A stretch of 64,000 nt of DNA from the NCBI GenBank assembly GCA_025041175.1, contig JAKCFJ010000002.1, positions 62,001 through 126,000 on the forward strand. The letters run 5' to 3'. Both the position numbers and the translations under genes were made by a program. Of this stretch, positions 26,508-35,419 are shown in pieces. This DNA is from Halobacteriales archaeon YIM A00010 (lineage in GTDB: Archaea > Halobacteriota > Halobacteria > Halobacteriales > Haloarculaceae). The stretch's first letter is position 1. Each line of letters starts with the position of its first letter. The notes beneath the pieces were generated by a model. That model saw nothing but the letters and a program-made list of their open reading frames with translations, was not told the origin of the DNA and made no database searches.

Positions 26508-27494
26508 ATGGATGAGATAGAATTGATCGGTGATCACTACGAGTTGGGACGGCAATACGGGCAGATCCTCGACGACGTCGGGTTTGCTCCACAACCTATT
26601 TCGGCGGAGAAACGTCAGTTCGTCCGCGACTGCGAGCCGGCGGTGGAAGAACATACACCGTCTCTCCGTAAGGAACTCCGCGGTCTCGCAGACGCCGGTG
26701 ACTGGGACCTCGAACGGATCGAAGCGATGCCGCTCGCGCTGGGCTACGAGACCGGGTGTTCGGTGGTCGCCGTCTCGGGTGAACACACCGTCGACGGAAA
26801 ACCCCGATTCGGTCGCAACTACGACTTCTACGAATCGTTCGGGGATTTCTCGGAATTGTACCGGACCCGGCCGACCGACCACCTCGCCAGTGTCGGGTGT
26901 TCGGACCACTGGGTCGGTCGGCACGACGGGATCAACGAGGCGGGGGTGGCGATCGGACACACGTTCGTTCCGAACGACGGCACCGAACCGGGCATCATGT
27001 TCGGACTCGCCGCTCGCGCGGTCCTCGATACCTGTCGGACGGTCGACGACGCGGTGTCTTTCCTCGAACGCATCCCCCACGCACGGAACACGAACTTCCT
27101 GGTCGTAGATGCCGCCGGCGACATCGCCTCGATCGAGGCGAGCCCGGAGGTAGTCGTGACGACACGACCCACCAACGGGTTCGGTGCCGTCACGAATCAC
27201 TTCCAGTCCGAGTCGATGCTCGAGTACGAACACATCGAGGAACGATCCGAGAGCAGCGAAACCCGACTCGAGAACCTCGACAACTGGTTCGACACGCAGC
27301 AGGATGGATTCGACACGGTCGACGTCCAGGGTGTCCTCACGGACCCCAAAGACGGGGTCTGCTCGTGTGCGAACGGGAACGAGGACGATCCGATCCTCAC
27401 CCTCTGGTCGTGGGCGGTGGCACTCGGCGATGAAACCGGCACACTCGCAAAAGGGGGCCCAGACGAAACGCCGTATACGTCCGTCGAGTTGTAA
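26508..27494 (+). CDS. C45 family peptidase / acyl-CoA:6-APA acyltransferase-like Ntn hydrolase
   Basis: 328 residues from ATG 26508 (MDEIELIGDHYELGRQYGQI). Family marks: GYETGCSVVAVSGEHTVDGK (candidate nucleophile Cys about 84), PRFGRNYDFYESFGDF, GINEAGVAIGHTFVPND and FLVVDAAGDIASIEASPE. The Cys lies within the chain; these proteins often mature by self-cleavage before the Cys. They hydrolyse or transfer acyl groups on amides such as N-acyl amino acids. The stop overlaps the ATG of the next gene (TAATG), a former operon whose second gene, perhaps a transporter, is cut short. Confidence 0.85.
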   Translation: MDEIELIGDHYELGRQYGQILDDVGFAPQPISAEKRQFVRDCEPAVEEHTPSLRKELRGLADAGDWDLERIEAMPLALGYETGCSVVAVSGEHTVDGKPRFGRNYDFYESFGDFSELYRTRPTDHLASVGCSDHWVGRHDGINEAGVAIGHTFVPNDGTEPGIMFGLAARAVLDTCRTVDDAVSFLERIPHARNTNFLVVDAAGDIASIEASPEVVVTTRPTNGFGAVTNHFQSESMLEYEHIEERSESSETRLENLDNWFDTQQDGFDTVDVQGVLTDPKDGVCSCANGNEDDPILTLWSWAVALGDETGTLAKGGPDETPYTSVEL

Positions 27495-27670
27495 TGAGTA
27501 CGAACACACATTTGGACGCGGAATCACCCGATACAGACACAGGGATCGACGCGAATTTACTGACCGAAGACCGGCCGAACGACGACACCGCGAGAACGAC
27601 AATACCGACTCTCGCCGGGAACAAAACCACTCACCATCTGAACTCGGCTAGGTCGATTCGTCACACATAG
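27494..27670 (+). pseudogene. Second gene of the C45 operon, N-terminal stub
   Basis: MSTNTHLDAESPDTDTGIDA NLLTEDRPNDD is an acidic cytoplasmic leader of the kind that precedes membrane transporters. Within 50 residues it runs into repeat B5 and ends. Probably a transporter interrupted by the repeat, but the diagnostic part is lost. Confidence 0.45.
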
Positions 27671-27742
27671 TTCTATATAAAATCTAGGCCGCAGATTGAT
27701 TCAAACGGTATCGTCCATGAGGAAACTACCTGCTTGACTTCA
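27638..27742. repeat. Family B element, copy B5
   Basis: About 105 bp: CTGAACTCGGCTAGGTCGAT to CTACCTGCTTGACTTCAC. It cuts the gene starting at 27494. Confidence 0.7.
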
Positions 27743-27842
27743 CGTAATGCGGTTTCATCTTATCCTGCTAATGCCAAAGATGTATGTCCATATCTCTATA
27801 CGGAAGTTGAGGCCCGTATTTTCAATGCACAGCTGGTAGTGT

Positions 27843-28535
27843 TCAGATTAGCTGATTCCATGCAAAGGCGAATGATCTGAGCCACTCGTTTGCAGTTTCT
27901 GCGTGGGCATTGCTGAAGCAGTGTGAGAACGAAGAAGTTCTCCGTTTTATCTCACGAAAGACACGTTCGACGCTGTTCCGATTTCCATGACGTTCGTATC
28001 TGAAATCGAAGCCGTGTCGACGACACGCATGTTGTACTGAATGTGAATCATCAACGAGAACTACAGCGTTCACAAGACGCATGCGTCTTGTGTGCCCACG
28101 AGAACTGCATGCAGTTCTCGGGTCATCGTCAACATCATGTTTCTCAGCAATCTTAGTGAGAAATGAATGGGCGAGAGCCTTATTCGTGGTCGGCTCAAGC
28201 GTTGTATGGAGCGATTCGTTCGTGTCAGGATCAACTGCAGCGTACAGCCAATACTGCTCATCGTTGAGTCGGATCACGGTTTCGTCAACCGCAATGTGAT
28301 CCGGACTTCGTCCACCTTCGGGCTGTAGATCGGCCTTGTGAACCCAATTGTGAACGGTCGAACGAGGCCGTTCAACACCGAATACCTCAAGAATAGCAAC
28401 GGTATTCGAAAGAGATAGACCAGCAAGATGGAGCTGAATACCGAGCTTCATCAACAGTCGCGGTGTTGCTTCTCGCTCCATAAAATTCACGTCGATGTCG
28501 TCCAAACAACCGTTGAGGCGGTCGTTTTTGGGCAT
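27843..28535 (-). CDS. IS6-family DDE transposase with a 19-residue insert
   Basis: 230 residues. HTH part LHLAGLSLSNTVAILEVFGV and RPRSTVHNWVHKADLQPEGG; catalytic core HIAVDETVIRLNDEQYWLYA (D1), AVVLVDDSHSVQHACRRHG (D2) and RHGNRNSVERVFREIKRRTS (E). All three acidic residues are present. Between KHDVDD and AVVLVDD there are 19 extra residues (DPRTACSSRGHTRRMRLVN) coded by two perfect palindromes. The decayed copy at 8979 lacks them. The frame is kept; whether the enzyme still works is unknown. Confidence 0.9.
   Translation of the reverse strand: MPKNDRLNGCLDDIDVNFMEREATPRLLMKLGIQLHLAGLSLSNTVAILEVFGVERPRSTVHNWVHKADLQPEGGRSPDHIAVDETVIRLNDEQYWLYAAVDPDTNESLHTTLEPTTNKALAHSFLTKIAEKHDVDDDPRTACSSRGHTRRMRLVNAVVLVDDSHSVQHACRRHGFDFRYERHGNRNSVERVFREIKRRTSSFSHCFSNAHAETANEWLRSFAFAWNQLI
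28068..28124. repeat. Twin-hairpin insert in the IS6 transposase (57 bp)
   Basis: Two perfect 22-bp palindromes, 28071-28092 (CACAAGACGCATGCGTCTTG plus TG) and 28099-28120 (CGAGAACTGCATGCAGTTCT plus CG), joined by 6 bp. On the transposase strand it starts GACCC and ends GAAC. Compare 39020-39079 and 56679-56732. Confidence 0.9.
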
Positions 28536-28584
28536 AGATCACTCAGAAAACGAACCGCCTCACACTTCATCCGTATCTGAACAC

Positions 28585-29079
28585 CGCCAGTTCCCCAGGG
28601 AATACATCAATATGATTGCTCCGCCTGCCTCTTTCCTATGTTTACTGGAAACGATGGGAGGAGAGTGTCATCCTAGACCTTCCTTCCCAGTACTCTATCG
28701 ATATTATGTACTATCAATATATTAGTGGAAATGGTGGGGTCTAACGCACGTGCTCTTGTGTAGTCTGGCGGAATAGAAGGGATGTTCCACTTTGTCCGTG
28801 TCTTCACCTGGAATATCGTGGGCTGGTCGTGAATCGGAACGACTACGCAAACAAGAGTCACGCCTTGCACCCTCAACACGGCCTCACGCGTACGGTGAAG
28901 AAGTTAAGCGTTGGGACGAGAATTCCGCGAACGTTGCGGCGACCACGGGTGTAGGGATCATGCCCATCCGGTTCAAGTACGAGGCTCATGTCGAGAATGT
29001 ATAATTCCGTTGTGTGCTCGTCGACAATCCATTCGAGGTGCAGTGACAATTCTCGGAATCGTAGGAGTGGCTTACCAAT
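28585..29079. other. Gene-free stretch
   Basis: Nothing recognised; open frames are short and carry no family motif. Confidence 0.4.
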
Positions 29080-29190
29080 CTGAAGTCGGCTAGGTAAGAT
29101 TCCTAATGCACGGTCCCTCTCGAAATCTAGGTCGTCAGTCCAAATTTCGCAGGTAGCTATGCATTAGGAATCGTACCTGCCCATCATCAG
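29080..29190. repeat. Family B element, copy B6
   Basis: 111 bp: CTGAAGTCGGCTAGGTAAGA ... TCGTACCTGCCCATCATCAG. The inner CGAAATCTA/AAATTTCG gives a partial hairpin. Confidence 0.8.
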
Positions 29191-29288
29191 TTCACCAGTG
29201 CCTCCCAGCCTACAATAGTGGCCGAGTGCTTGTTGTATAGTTCCACCCTCACTGATGTAAGCAGGATGGAGTTGAACCCGCAAGTGGA

Positions 29289-29624
29289 TTAAGCAGACCG
29301 AAGTCCGGTTTGCAGCGTGCCCACTGTTAGGATGGTTCCCAGAGCAAGACTCGAAACACCACCGAGCGGTATCCACAGCCAAGTCCACATATGGTTGCAA
29401 CCATTATACCAAGACAGTTGCATTTGCATCGGATCGATTGCGACTGACTGGACGATAGGAAGAGAGATTCCAAACAGGTTCCAGTGTGTTGTACTGTCGG
29501 GACAAGCAGCAAGCGTGCCTACTACCGGAAATGCGAATGTGTACACGAGAAGTCCGATTCCAATAGTAATTAATATACTGCCACTCAGAAGACGGATATT
29601 TTTGCCGCGATTACTCAGCTTCAT
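29289..29624 (-). CDS. Small membrane protein, hypothetical
   Basis: 111 residues with a positively charged start (MKLSNRGKNIRLL) and two helices (LITIGIGLLVYTFAFPVVGT and the WLWIPLGGVSSLALGTILTV region). A loop with three cysteines or tryptophan-rich patches (CPDSTTHWNLFG, WYNGCNHMWTW) would lie outside. Unknown family. It sits between repeats B6 and B7. Confidence 0.55.
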   Translation of the reverse strand: MKLSNRGKNIRLLSGSILITIGIGLLVYTFAFPVVGTLAACPDSTTHWNLFGISLPIVQSVAIDPMQMQLSWYNGCNHMWTWLWIPLGGVSSLALGTILTVGTLQTGLRSA

Positions 29625-29735
29625 TGTCTCGTCTCACATCAGTAGTCTTCCATACTATCTCTTAAATATCTTCTACAGTAACTTGACATGGCAACCTTTC
29701 GATTTGGCTAGTCAGTGAGCGAATTCTATACGGAT

Positions 29736-29842
29736 CAGAAGTCGACTAAGGATTTGTCATACATAACTACCTACGAGATTTAGATGTCCAGTATTGATTT
29801 CGAATCTAGCCATACATGAACAATCCACCTAGCTGATTTCAG
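29736..29842. repeat. Family B element, copy B7
   Basis: About 107 bp: CAGAAGTCGACTAAGGATTT to CCACCTAGCTGATTTCAG. Diverged left end. Confidence 0.7.
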
Positions 29843-29945
29843 ATTATATAATCTTCGCCGGAGCGGACGAGGAGGACGTTGATGACCGAATGGAATAAGG
29901 GATGTCCACACGCTCTTCCGATCGCCCTATTCATCCCTTCAGTAT

Positions 29946-30059
29946 CTGATGCCGGCTAGGTAGATTGCTCATGTACAATTGGGCGTGGAATCTATACCGG
30001 CAGTCTACATTTCGCAGATGGCTGTGCATGACGAATCTACTTAGCCGACTTATATTCAG
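29946..30059. repeat. Family B element, copy B8
   Basis: CTGATGCCGGCTAGGTAGAT to CTACTTAGCCGACTTATATT CAG; a few extra bases disturb the right end. Confidence 0.75.
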
Positions 30060-30191
30060 TATAAAACATAAGATAGTAGGACGACGAATACAGAGCGCGA
30101 TTCGGGCACTGACCATCGGCCAGCGAGGAAAAGGCTGTTCGTCTGACTTAGAAGACTGGGTGGATCACAGCGGACCAAGCTCTCCGTTTGG

Positions 30192-30425
30192 TCAATTCTC
30201 CGAACGGATATCGATGTGATGGACTGCTTCGGGGGAGATGAGCCGGCCAGTTGGAAGTTCGAGCCATCCGTCACCACGCATTCGGACAGGCCCCTCGTGG
30301 AGGACGACGTCGCTCTCACGGTCTCCATACACAACCACGTCGTCGTACTGGTGTTCGAAAATCTTCCGAAATGCGTCTCGAATGGCTTCCAATACGGATA
30401 AGTCAGTGATGATGGGATATACCAT
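30192..30425 (-). CDS. Small acidic protein, hypothetical
   Basis: 77 residues from the ATG at 30425 (MVYPIITDLSVLEAIRDAFR); upstream starts give an unlikely leader. It has two short helices, then a beta-rich end (VVVYGDRESDVVLHEGPVRM, WLELPTGRLISPEAVHHIDI). The composition is typical of haloarchaeal cytoplasmic proteins of unknown role. No operon partners. Confidence 0.5.
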   Translation of the reverse strand: MVYPIITDLSVLEAIRDAFRKIFEHQYDDVVVYGDRESDVVLHEGPVRMRGDGWLELPTGRLISPEAVHHIDIRSEN

Positions 30426-30595
30426 AAGCCCAATCATACGTGATAGGTGATAGGTGTGTTGCAACGAACCATCTCGACAGACTCGCACGCTCGGTCTATC
30501 AGTGTATTCAGCAACTCCACAGAGAAACAAAAGAGGATCGGTTGCTGAACACATCCTCTATATTTAGCACACGATTGTTATCAGACGCTAAGGGG

Positions 30596-30638
30596 TTCAA
30601 CAGAGCCTCATGAAGTTGAATCCATCGGCTCTGTTGAA
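30596..30638. repeat. 12-bp inverted repeat
   Basis: TTCAACAGAGCC and GGCTCTGTTGAA are exact inverses separated by 19 bp. GGxTCTGTTGAA-like ends occur on IS5-type elements, so this could be the scar of such an element; as RNA it would be a strong hairpin. Confidence 0.5.
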
Positions 30639-30972
30639 GTTCTATTATATCAACACCTTTCCTACTGAAACAGTCCTCCGAACATTCTCTCAGATTCGAT
30701 GAAATTCGTGGAGACGTGCTACACGTGGGCGTATATCGGCACCAGTCAACAGTTTGTAGAGGACTAGAACAACAGATACCCCCATTCCAATAGGTTTTAA
30801 TCATTCATGACGTAATTTCGCGTGCCATGTCACCCTCTAATACTACCCACCACAACCGTTCATTTGCTGTTCTGGAGCACTCACAATGCTGACCCCCGTC
30901 GAAAATCGCTTCTTTTCCTTATCGTGGGAATCGGTCTGCTAATCAACCCGTACGCGCCCGGCGTCCATTTTG

Positions 30973-31081
30973 CTGAAGTCGGCTAGGTATATTTCTAATG
31001 TACAATTGATCTTGAAATTCATCTCGGAAGTCTATGTTTCGCGAGTAGCCGTGCATGATGAATCCACCTAGCCGACCTCAG
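30973..31081. repeat. Family B element, copy B9
   Basis: 109 bp: CTGAAGTCGGCTAGGTATAT to CCACCTAGCCGACCTCAG. It ends 43 bp before the hydrolase start and so forms part of that gene's upstream region. Confidence 0.85.
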
Positions 31082-31124
31082 TCGGTAACGTAATTACAGT
31101 TCTGTTAGTATTATCTTTTGTTCG

Positions 31125-32033
31125 ATGGCACAAGATTCCTCCGCTGACGTGACGGAACGCACAGCAACGACACCCGACCAGACAGCCCCCGAGTCCACCG
31201 AGAAGTCGGCTCACTCACCGGCCCAGTCGGTGAGTCGGCGCGCGCTACTGAAGGGGACGGCATCAGCAGCCGTCGGTCTGACCGGACTGTCGGCGATTAG
31301 TGGGACGGCTGCCGCTGAGTCGTGTAACTATCGCCCACAGCGAGCGCCGAGTTGGTTTGGCTACGTCAATCCGATGACTGGGGCCACCCACAACGTGCCG
31401 TGGGGGACCGATCAGATAACCATCTTCATCCATGGCTTCGACACCCAGCGAGCGAGCGCTCGGGATTATGGCTGGGAAGTCTGGCGGAAACTGCATGATA
31501 TGGGCTATCCAGGCGATGGTATCTCCTGCATCTGGGCTGCTGGTGACTCGTGGAACGACTGGCCGTGGGCTCAGACCAACGCCATCGATGCAGGATACGC
31601 CCTTGGAAACTGGCTGGCTGACATCGGCAGTGTGCAAAATAATGGCATCGAAGTCAACCTCGTGTGTCATTCGCTCGGGGCAAAGGTGGCGCTGCATTGT
31701 CTCAGTACGCTGCAGAACAGAGGTCTGTATATCAATACGGTTCACTTTCTCGGTGGCGCAGTGGTTGATTATCTCGTCGGTCAGCAGTACCTCGACGCTG
31801 TTGTGTACGGGTGTAACTGGCTACATAACTGGCACAGTACGCATGACGACGTTCTCGGGACAACGTTTCGTAGAGCCGAGGGTTACAGTTGGCCTGTCGG
31901 CTGGCGTGGTATCGCATCAGGGACAGTCCCTGAGAACTGGACCGACCACGACCATGCATTCGAGATCACCCAGCATTGCCAGTACATGGACTACAACGCT
32001 GGCGTCGTCAACGACTTGTACTACACACTGTAA
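31125..32033 (+). CDS. Tat-exported alpha/beta hydrolase (lipase-like)
   Basis: 302 residues. An unusually long N-terminal tail precedes the Tat signal SVSRRALLKGTASAAVGLTG (about 35-55). The mature enzyme has an oxyanion-strand motif TIFIHGFDTQRASA, the nucleophile elbow VCHSLGAKVALHCL (Ser about 187), and a late FEITQHCQYMD that may carry the catalytic His. CHSLG departs from strict GxSxG in its first residue. Several cysteines are notable for an exported haloarchaeal protein. Likely a secreted esterase or lipase; substrate unknown. Confidence 0.8.
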   Translation: MAQDSSADVTERTATTPDQTAPESTEKSAHSPAQSVSRRALLKGTASAAVGLTGLSAISGTAAAESCNYRPQRAPSWFGYVNPMTGATHNVPWGTDQITIFIHGFDTQRASARDYGWEVWRKLHDMGYPGDGISCIWAAGDSWNDWPWAQTNAIDAGYALGNWLADIGSVQNNGIEVNLVCHSLGAKVALHCLSTLQNRGLYINTVHFLGGAVVDYLVGQQYLDAVVYGCNWLHNWHSTHDDVLGTTFRRAEGYSWPVGWRGIASGTVPENWTDHDHAFEITQHCQYMDYNAGVVNDLYYTL

Positions 32034-32245
32034 TCGAGTTCTAACTGGAGCACAGCAATGATGCTTTCGCCCGTCTTGACAGGTTCTGTTGGCAGCATCC
32101 ATTGGACCTGTTGGCGATCAACGATCGTGGGGTGGGCAAGGCGACGTACTCCTGAACCTCCTCGACGAACGCTCGATACGCCGGACTCGGGCGGCGATTA
32201 AAGCGGCTCATGCCAGTCCTGCTCTTCGAAGGCGTCATTAACAAC

Positions 32246-34560
32246 CTGAAGTCAGGCAGGTGGCTCAGCAATGCACAATCCAGAGGTTCTTTCCAGCCAC
32301 TTCCTCCAACGGTGAAAAATGACGCCGCACCAAATCAACGCGTTATGTCGGAATCATTCATATATGGTGCGAAACAAAGCAGTCAAACACAGCGCCGCCT
32401 CTCACGAACCGGGCGAACACGGGGGAGTCGAGCGTTAGTCAGGCGGATCGAGACCGTAGCACTGCTTGGCGACGGTCAGAAACTGGTTCGCGTCCACGCG
32501 CGGTGCGTACGACGTGGTCTCGCCGTCTATGGCGAGTTTCACCAACAAGTCCACCAGCCGCCAGACGTTATACAGTACGCACGCGAACGCGACGTTGAAG
32601 AATCGGTAGTCACGCTCAGTCAAGGTGGTCCGCACCATGAAGTGCTGTTGCTTCTTGAAGCCATTCTCGATACCCCAACGGTGGCGATACCACCGGATTA
32701 GTCGCTCGATCATGTGGATGAACGCCCTCCCGTCCATCCGCTGATCGCCAGCGTCACGCGCTGTCGCGTAGGGGTGGTTCGTCTCGAAGACGACGGTTTC
32801 GGCAGTGTCTACGTCTCCATCCTGTGCTTTCTGCTTGCGCTCTTCGATATCTTCCTCGCGCTGGATGTCCGCGAGCAACCGCGAGAACGACATGCGCTCG
32901 CTCGGTTCACCCTCCACGTCCTCGAACTCCCACTCGCCGCACAGCTCCGTCCACACTGCTGAGAGGCTGTCGTCTTCGTCATCGTCGTCATCGTCCGAAC
33001 TTGACCGCTGCGGGAGATAGATTTGCCTGCGTGCCGGCGTGCCGTCGTCGGATTCTTCCTCGGTAACGTGGAAGCGTTTGCCGTTGCGGTACATCCACGC
33101 GATGGTCTCGGCCTCGTCACTGCCTTCGAAAATGCGCGTCGGGTTCAGGAAGTGAACGCCGTACTCCTCACAGGTCTCCTTTACGCCCTCGCTATCGAAC
33201 TCGCGGTCCATCAGCACGAGGTCAATAGTGACCATCTCGGTCGCCTGCGACAGGAGTTCCTCAACGATCTCGTGCTTCGACTGGCCGCGCACGCGCGGGA
33301 TGACGTCGAGCACGAGCGGCACGTCCATCCCAACGATCTTGAGTACGGCCCACTGGTAATACTCGTTGCCGTCCTTGTAGCCGAGGATATCGTCCTCGTG
33401 GTCCTCCACGTCGCCGGTGAACGGGAATCCCTTGGTCACGTCGATGGCCGCCCAAAGCTTGCCGCCGAGTTCGCCGTGCTGGCGGGCACGGGCGATGAGC
33501 ATCCGTGTGGTGTTCCGGAGCATCGAATGAATATCCGGGACTGAGAGCGTGCCGATCTGGTAGCGGTGGGTCGATCCCGATGGGATCCGCTTGCGGGTCG
33601 TATCAAGGACAAACGAGGCCGGGCCACTCGCAGCGTACATATCTTCGCGCATCCCCATGTAGGCGTGCTGCTCCCAGAAGGCGTTCTCGTGGATCTGCCA
33701 GTTCTGGCCGCGATCGAGTCCGAACGCATCGGTCACGAACGGCTTGGCCTGCTGCCACACTTCATCGGTCTTCTCCGCAACGAGCTGGTGTTTGGGAGGG
33801 CTGTCGGCTTCCGATTCGTCCGCTTCGTCACCGCCAATCCGGTCCGGAAGCGAACCCTCGCAGGTACGTGTGGCCCTCACAATCGCGTCAGTGCATTCCT
33901 GTACGGCGTCACGGAGTGCCTCGCTGAACCGTTCGTTCCACGCTCGCCAGAACGTCGATTGATTTGGAAGAGACTCGAAGCCGAGATTCTGGCGGAGCGA
34001 GAGATGTGCTCGCAGGTGGTCGTGGAGCGCAGTTTCATTCCAGCTGTTGACCTCTTTGAGCAGAGACGCTCGGATGTGTATTGCTATCGGATACGGTCCC
34101 GAGTAGGGTGCGAACGAATCGTGTTCAGCGAACGTGAGATGATCAATCGAAAGACAACAGATCAGTGCCTTGATGTCGGCGTAGTCTGTGATATGTTCGC
34201 GCTGTGACTGTGCAATGGGGGTAACATCCGCGACGAACTCATCGAGATTGACGGTCGCCATGTCGGATTCGGAGTCGAAAATGCCCGACCGGTCGGGATG
34301 TGGATCGGTGGTGCCGACAGGAGCCGGCGTGACTGGATTCGCAAGATCGATCGGCCGATCGGCGGTTGCGTTTTGTGTGTCGATGCGTGCGTCCGTGTCG
34401 AGTAAATCCGCCTCCAACTGTGTGTTCGTTCCCATAATGTGTCACCACAATCACGAGTTACCCGACAGAGAGACGAGACGAGTATCACCTACGGCGGACT
34501 CTCTGGGAATTTGATCTTCAATTCATCCACCTTCTTGTTAGATCCGATTGATATTTTGGA
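32246..34560 (-). mobile_element. Complete large insertion sequence (about 2.3 kb)
   Basis: Left end CTGAAGTCAGGCAGGTGGCT resembles the family B ends and is shared with the truncated copy at 17189. One long transposase gene fills the element. The right boundary is not clear: CGCCTGACTCTTCAC near 34569 is a weak inverse match, so the end given is approximate. Confidence 0.6.
32435..34435 (-). CDS. DDE transposase, IS4-like
   Basis: 666 residues. The N-terminal 40-60 residues are an acidic, poorly conserved leader, followed by a helical region (DYADIKALICCLSIDHLTFA, NQSTFWRAWNERFSEALRDA). Catalytic residues: Asp in AAIDVTKGFPFTGD, Asp in LVLMDREFDSEGVKETCEEY and Glu in YRHRWGIENGFKKQQHF, an IS4-type YxxRWxIExxF motif. 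An Asp/Glu run (about 475-485) and a charged insert lie between the second Asp and the Glu. It appears intact; a C-terminal relic of the same family is at 17379. Confidence 0.85.
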   Translation of the reverse strand: MGTNTQLEADLLDTDARIDTQNATADRPIDLANPVTPAPVGTTDPHPDRSGIFDSESDMATVNLDEFVADVTPIAQSQREHITDYADIKALICCLSIDHLTFAEHDSFAPYSGPYPIAIHIRASLLKEVNSWNETALHDHLRAHLSLRQNLGFESLPNQSTFWRAWNERFSEALRDAVQECTDAIVRATRTCEGSLPDRIGGDEADESEADSPPKHQLVAEKTDEVWQQAKPFVTDAFGLDRGQNWQIHENAFWEQHAYMGMREDMYAASGPASFVLDTTRKRIPSGSTHRYQIGTLSVPDIHSMLRNTTRMLIARARQHGELGGKLWAAIDVTKGFPFTGDVEDHEDDILGYKDGNEYYQWAVLKIVGMDVPLVLDVIPRVRGQSKHEIVEELLSQATEMVTIDLVLMDREFDSEGVKETCEEYGVHFLNPTRIFEGSDEAETIAWMYRNGKRFHVTEEESDDGTPARRQIYLPQRSSSDDDDDDEDDSLSAVWTELCGEWEFEDVEGEPSERMSFSRLLADIQREEDIEERKQKAQDGDVDTAETVVFETNHPYATARDAGDQRMDGRAFIHMIERLIRWYRHRWGIENGFKKQQHFMVRTTLTERDYRFFNVAFACVLYNVWRLVDLLVKLAIDGETTSYAPRVDANQFLTVAKQCYGLDPPD

Positions 34561-34582
34561 GATGTGATCGCCTGACTCTTCA

Positions 34583-35419
34583 CTACTGCTCACGACGGAA
34601 GAGGTGCATCGTTACAGGACCGAAGACAATAATGAGAACTGCGGACATGAGCAAAACGACGCTGATTTCTTCCGTCGTAGCGGTTCCGTGCATCAGCCCA
34701 CGCATCGCCGTAACGAGGTGACTAAACGGGTTGACGTCAACGAATACTTGGAGCCACTCCGGCATGGTCTCCGGGTCGACGAAGACGTTACTGACGAACG
34801 TAAGGGGGAACATGACTATCATGCTCGCGTTCATGAGGGATTCGGACGACCGCATGACGAAGCCGAGAGCGGTCCAGATCCACGAGAGACTGAACGAGAA
34901 CACGAGCAAGAGCGCTACCGCCGAAAGGACGCCGAAGGCGCCACCGTTGGGGCTGAATCCGAGCACGAGGCCGAGGACGATGATAATCGTCGAGGCGAGC
35001 GTATAGCGCACTGCGTCGCCCAAGAGCGCACCGATTATTACCGAGGGCTGCCAGATTGGCAACGTCCGGAAGCGATCGAAGATCCCTTCGTCGATGTCGT
35101 CGTTGAGGGTGACCCCGGTGTAGATGGTGATGAAGACGACGCTCATCGCCAAGATTCCCGGCAGGAGTTCCTGTAAGTAGACGCTCGTCGAACCTGCGAG
35201 CGCACCGCCGAAGAGGTAGGTGAACATCAGTAGGAACATGATCGGGATAGCGGTGACGTCGAGTAGTTGTTCGGGGAGGTGCTTGATCTTCAGCAGGGCC
35301 CGCCACCCAAAGGTGAGCAACGCCGAAAACGCGTTCGGAGCGGACGGGCGGTCGCCGCTCGCCACTGCGCCCTGAATGTGCTCGATGTCGGGATCAGCTG
35401 GTGCATTCGTATCCGTCAT
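34583..35419 (-). CDS. ABC-2 permease, DrrB-like
   Basis: 278 residues, six helices. The N-terminus is acidic and cytoplasmic; then [40 protein letters not shown], the [20 protein letters not shown] loop that contacts the ATPase, and [27 protein letters not shown]. This is the drug-resistance exporter type (daunorubicin DrrB). Its ATG overlaps the ATPase stop by four bases, showing translational coupling. Confidence 0.85.
   Translation of the reverse strand: MTDTNAPADPDIEHIQGAVASGDRPSAPNAFSALLTFGWRALLKIKHLPEQLLDVTAIPIMFLLMFTYLFGGALAGSTSVYLQELLPGILAMSVVFITIYTGVTLNDDIDEGIFDRFRTLPIWQPSVIIGALLGDAVRYTLASTIIIVLGLVLGFSPNGGAFGVLSAVALLLVFSFSLSWIWTALGFVMRSSESLMNASMIVMFPLTFVSNVFVDPETMPEWLQVFVDVNPFSHLVTAMRGLMHGTATTEEISVVLLMSAVLIIVFGPVTMHLFRREQ

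Larger units (their letters stand above)
27839..28584 (-). mobile_element. IS6-family insertion sequence
   Basis: About 746 bp. The ends GTGTTCAGAT (27839) and ATCTGAACAC (28575-28584) are inverted repeats around one transposase gene. Two decayed relatives lie at 8979 and 56490. It carries a 57-bp hairpin insert. Confidence 0.8.

Noticed and set aside
28911-29093. 60-codon frame with several cysteines (DHGCRDHAHP)
   Set aside because: Too short, no start context, sequence without family resemblance.
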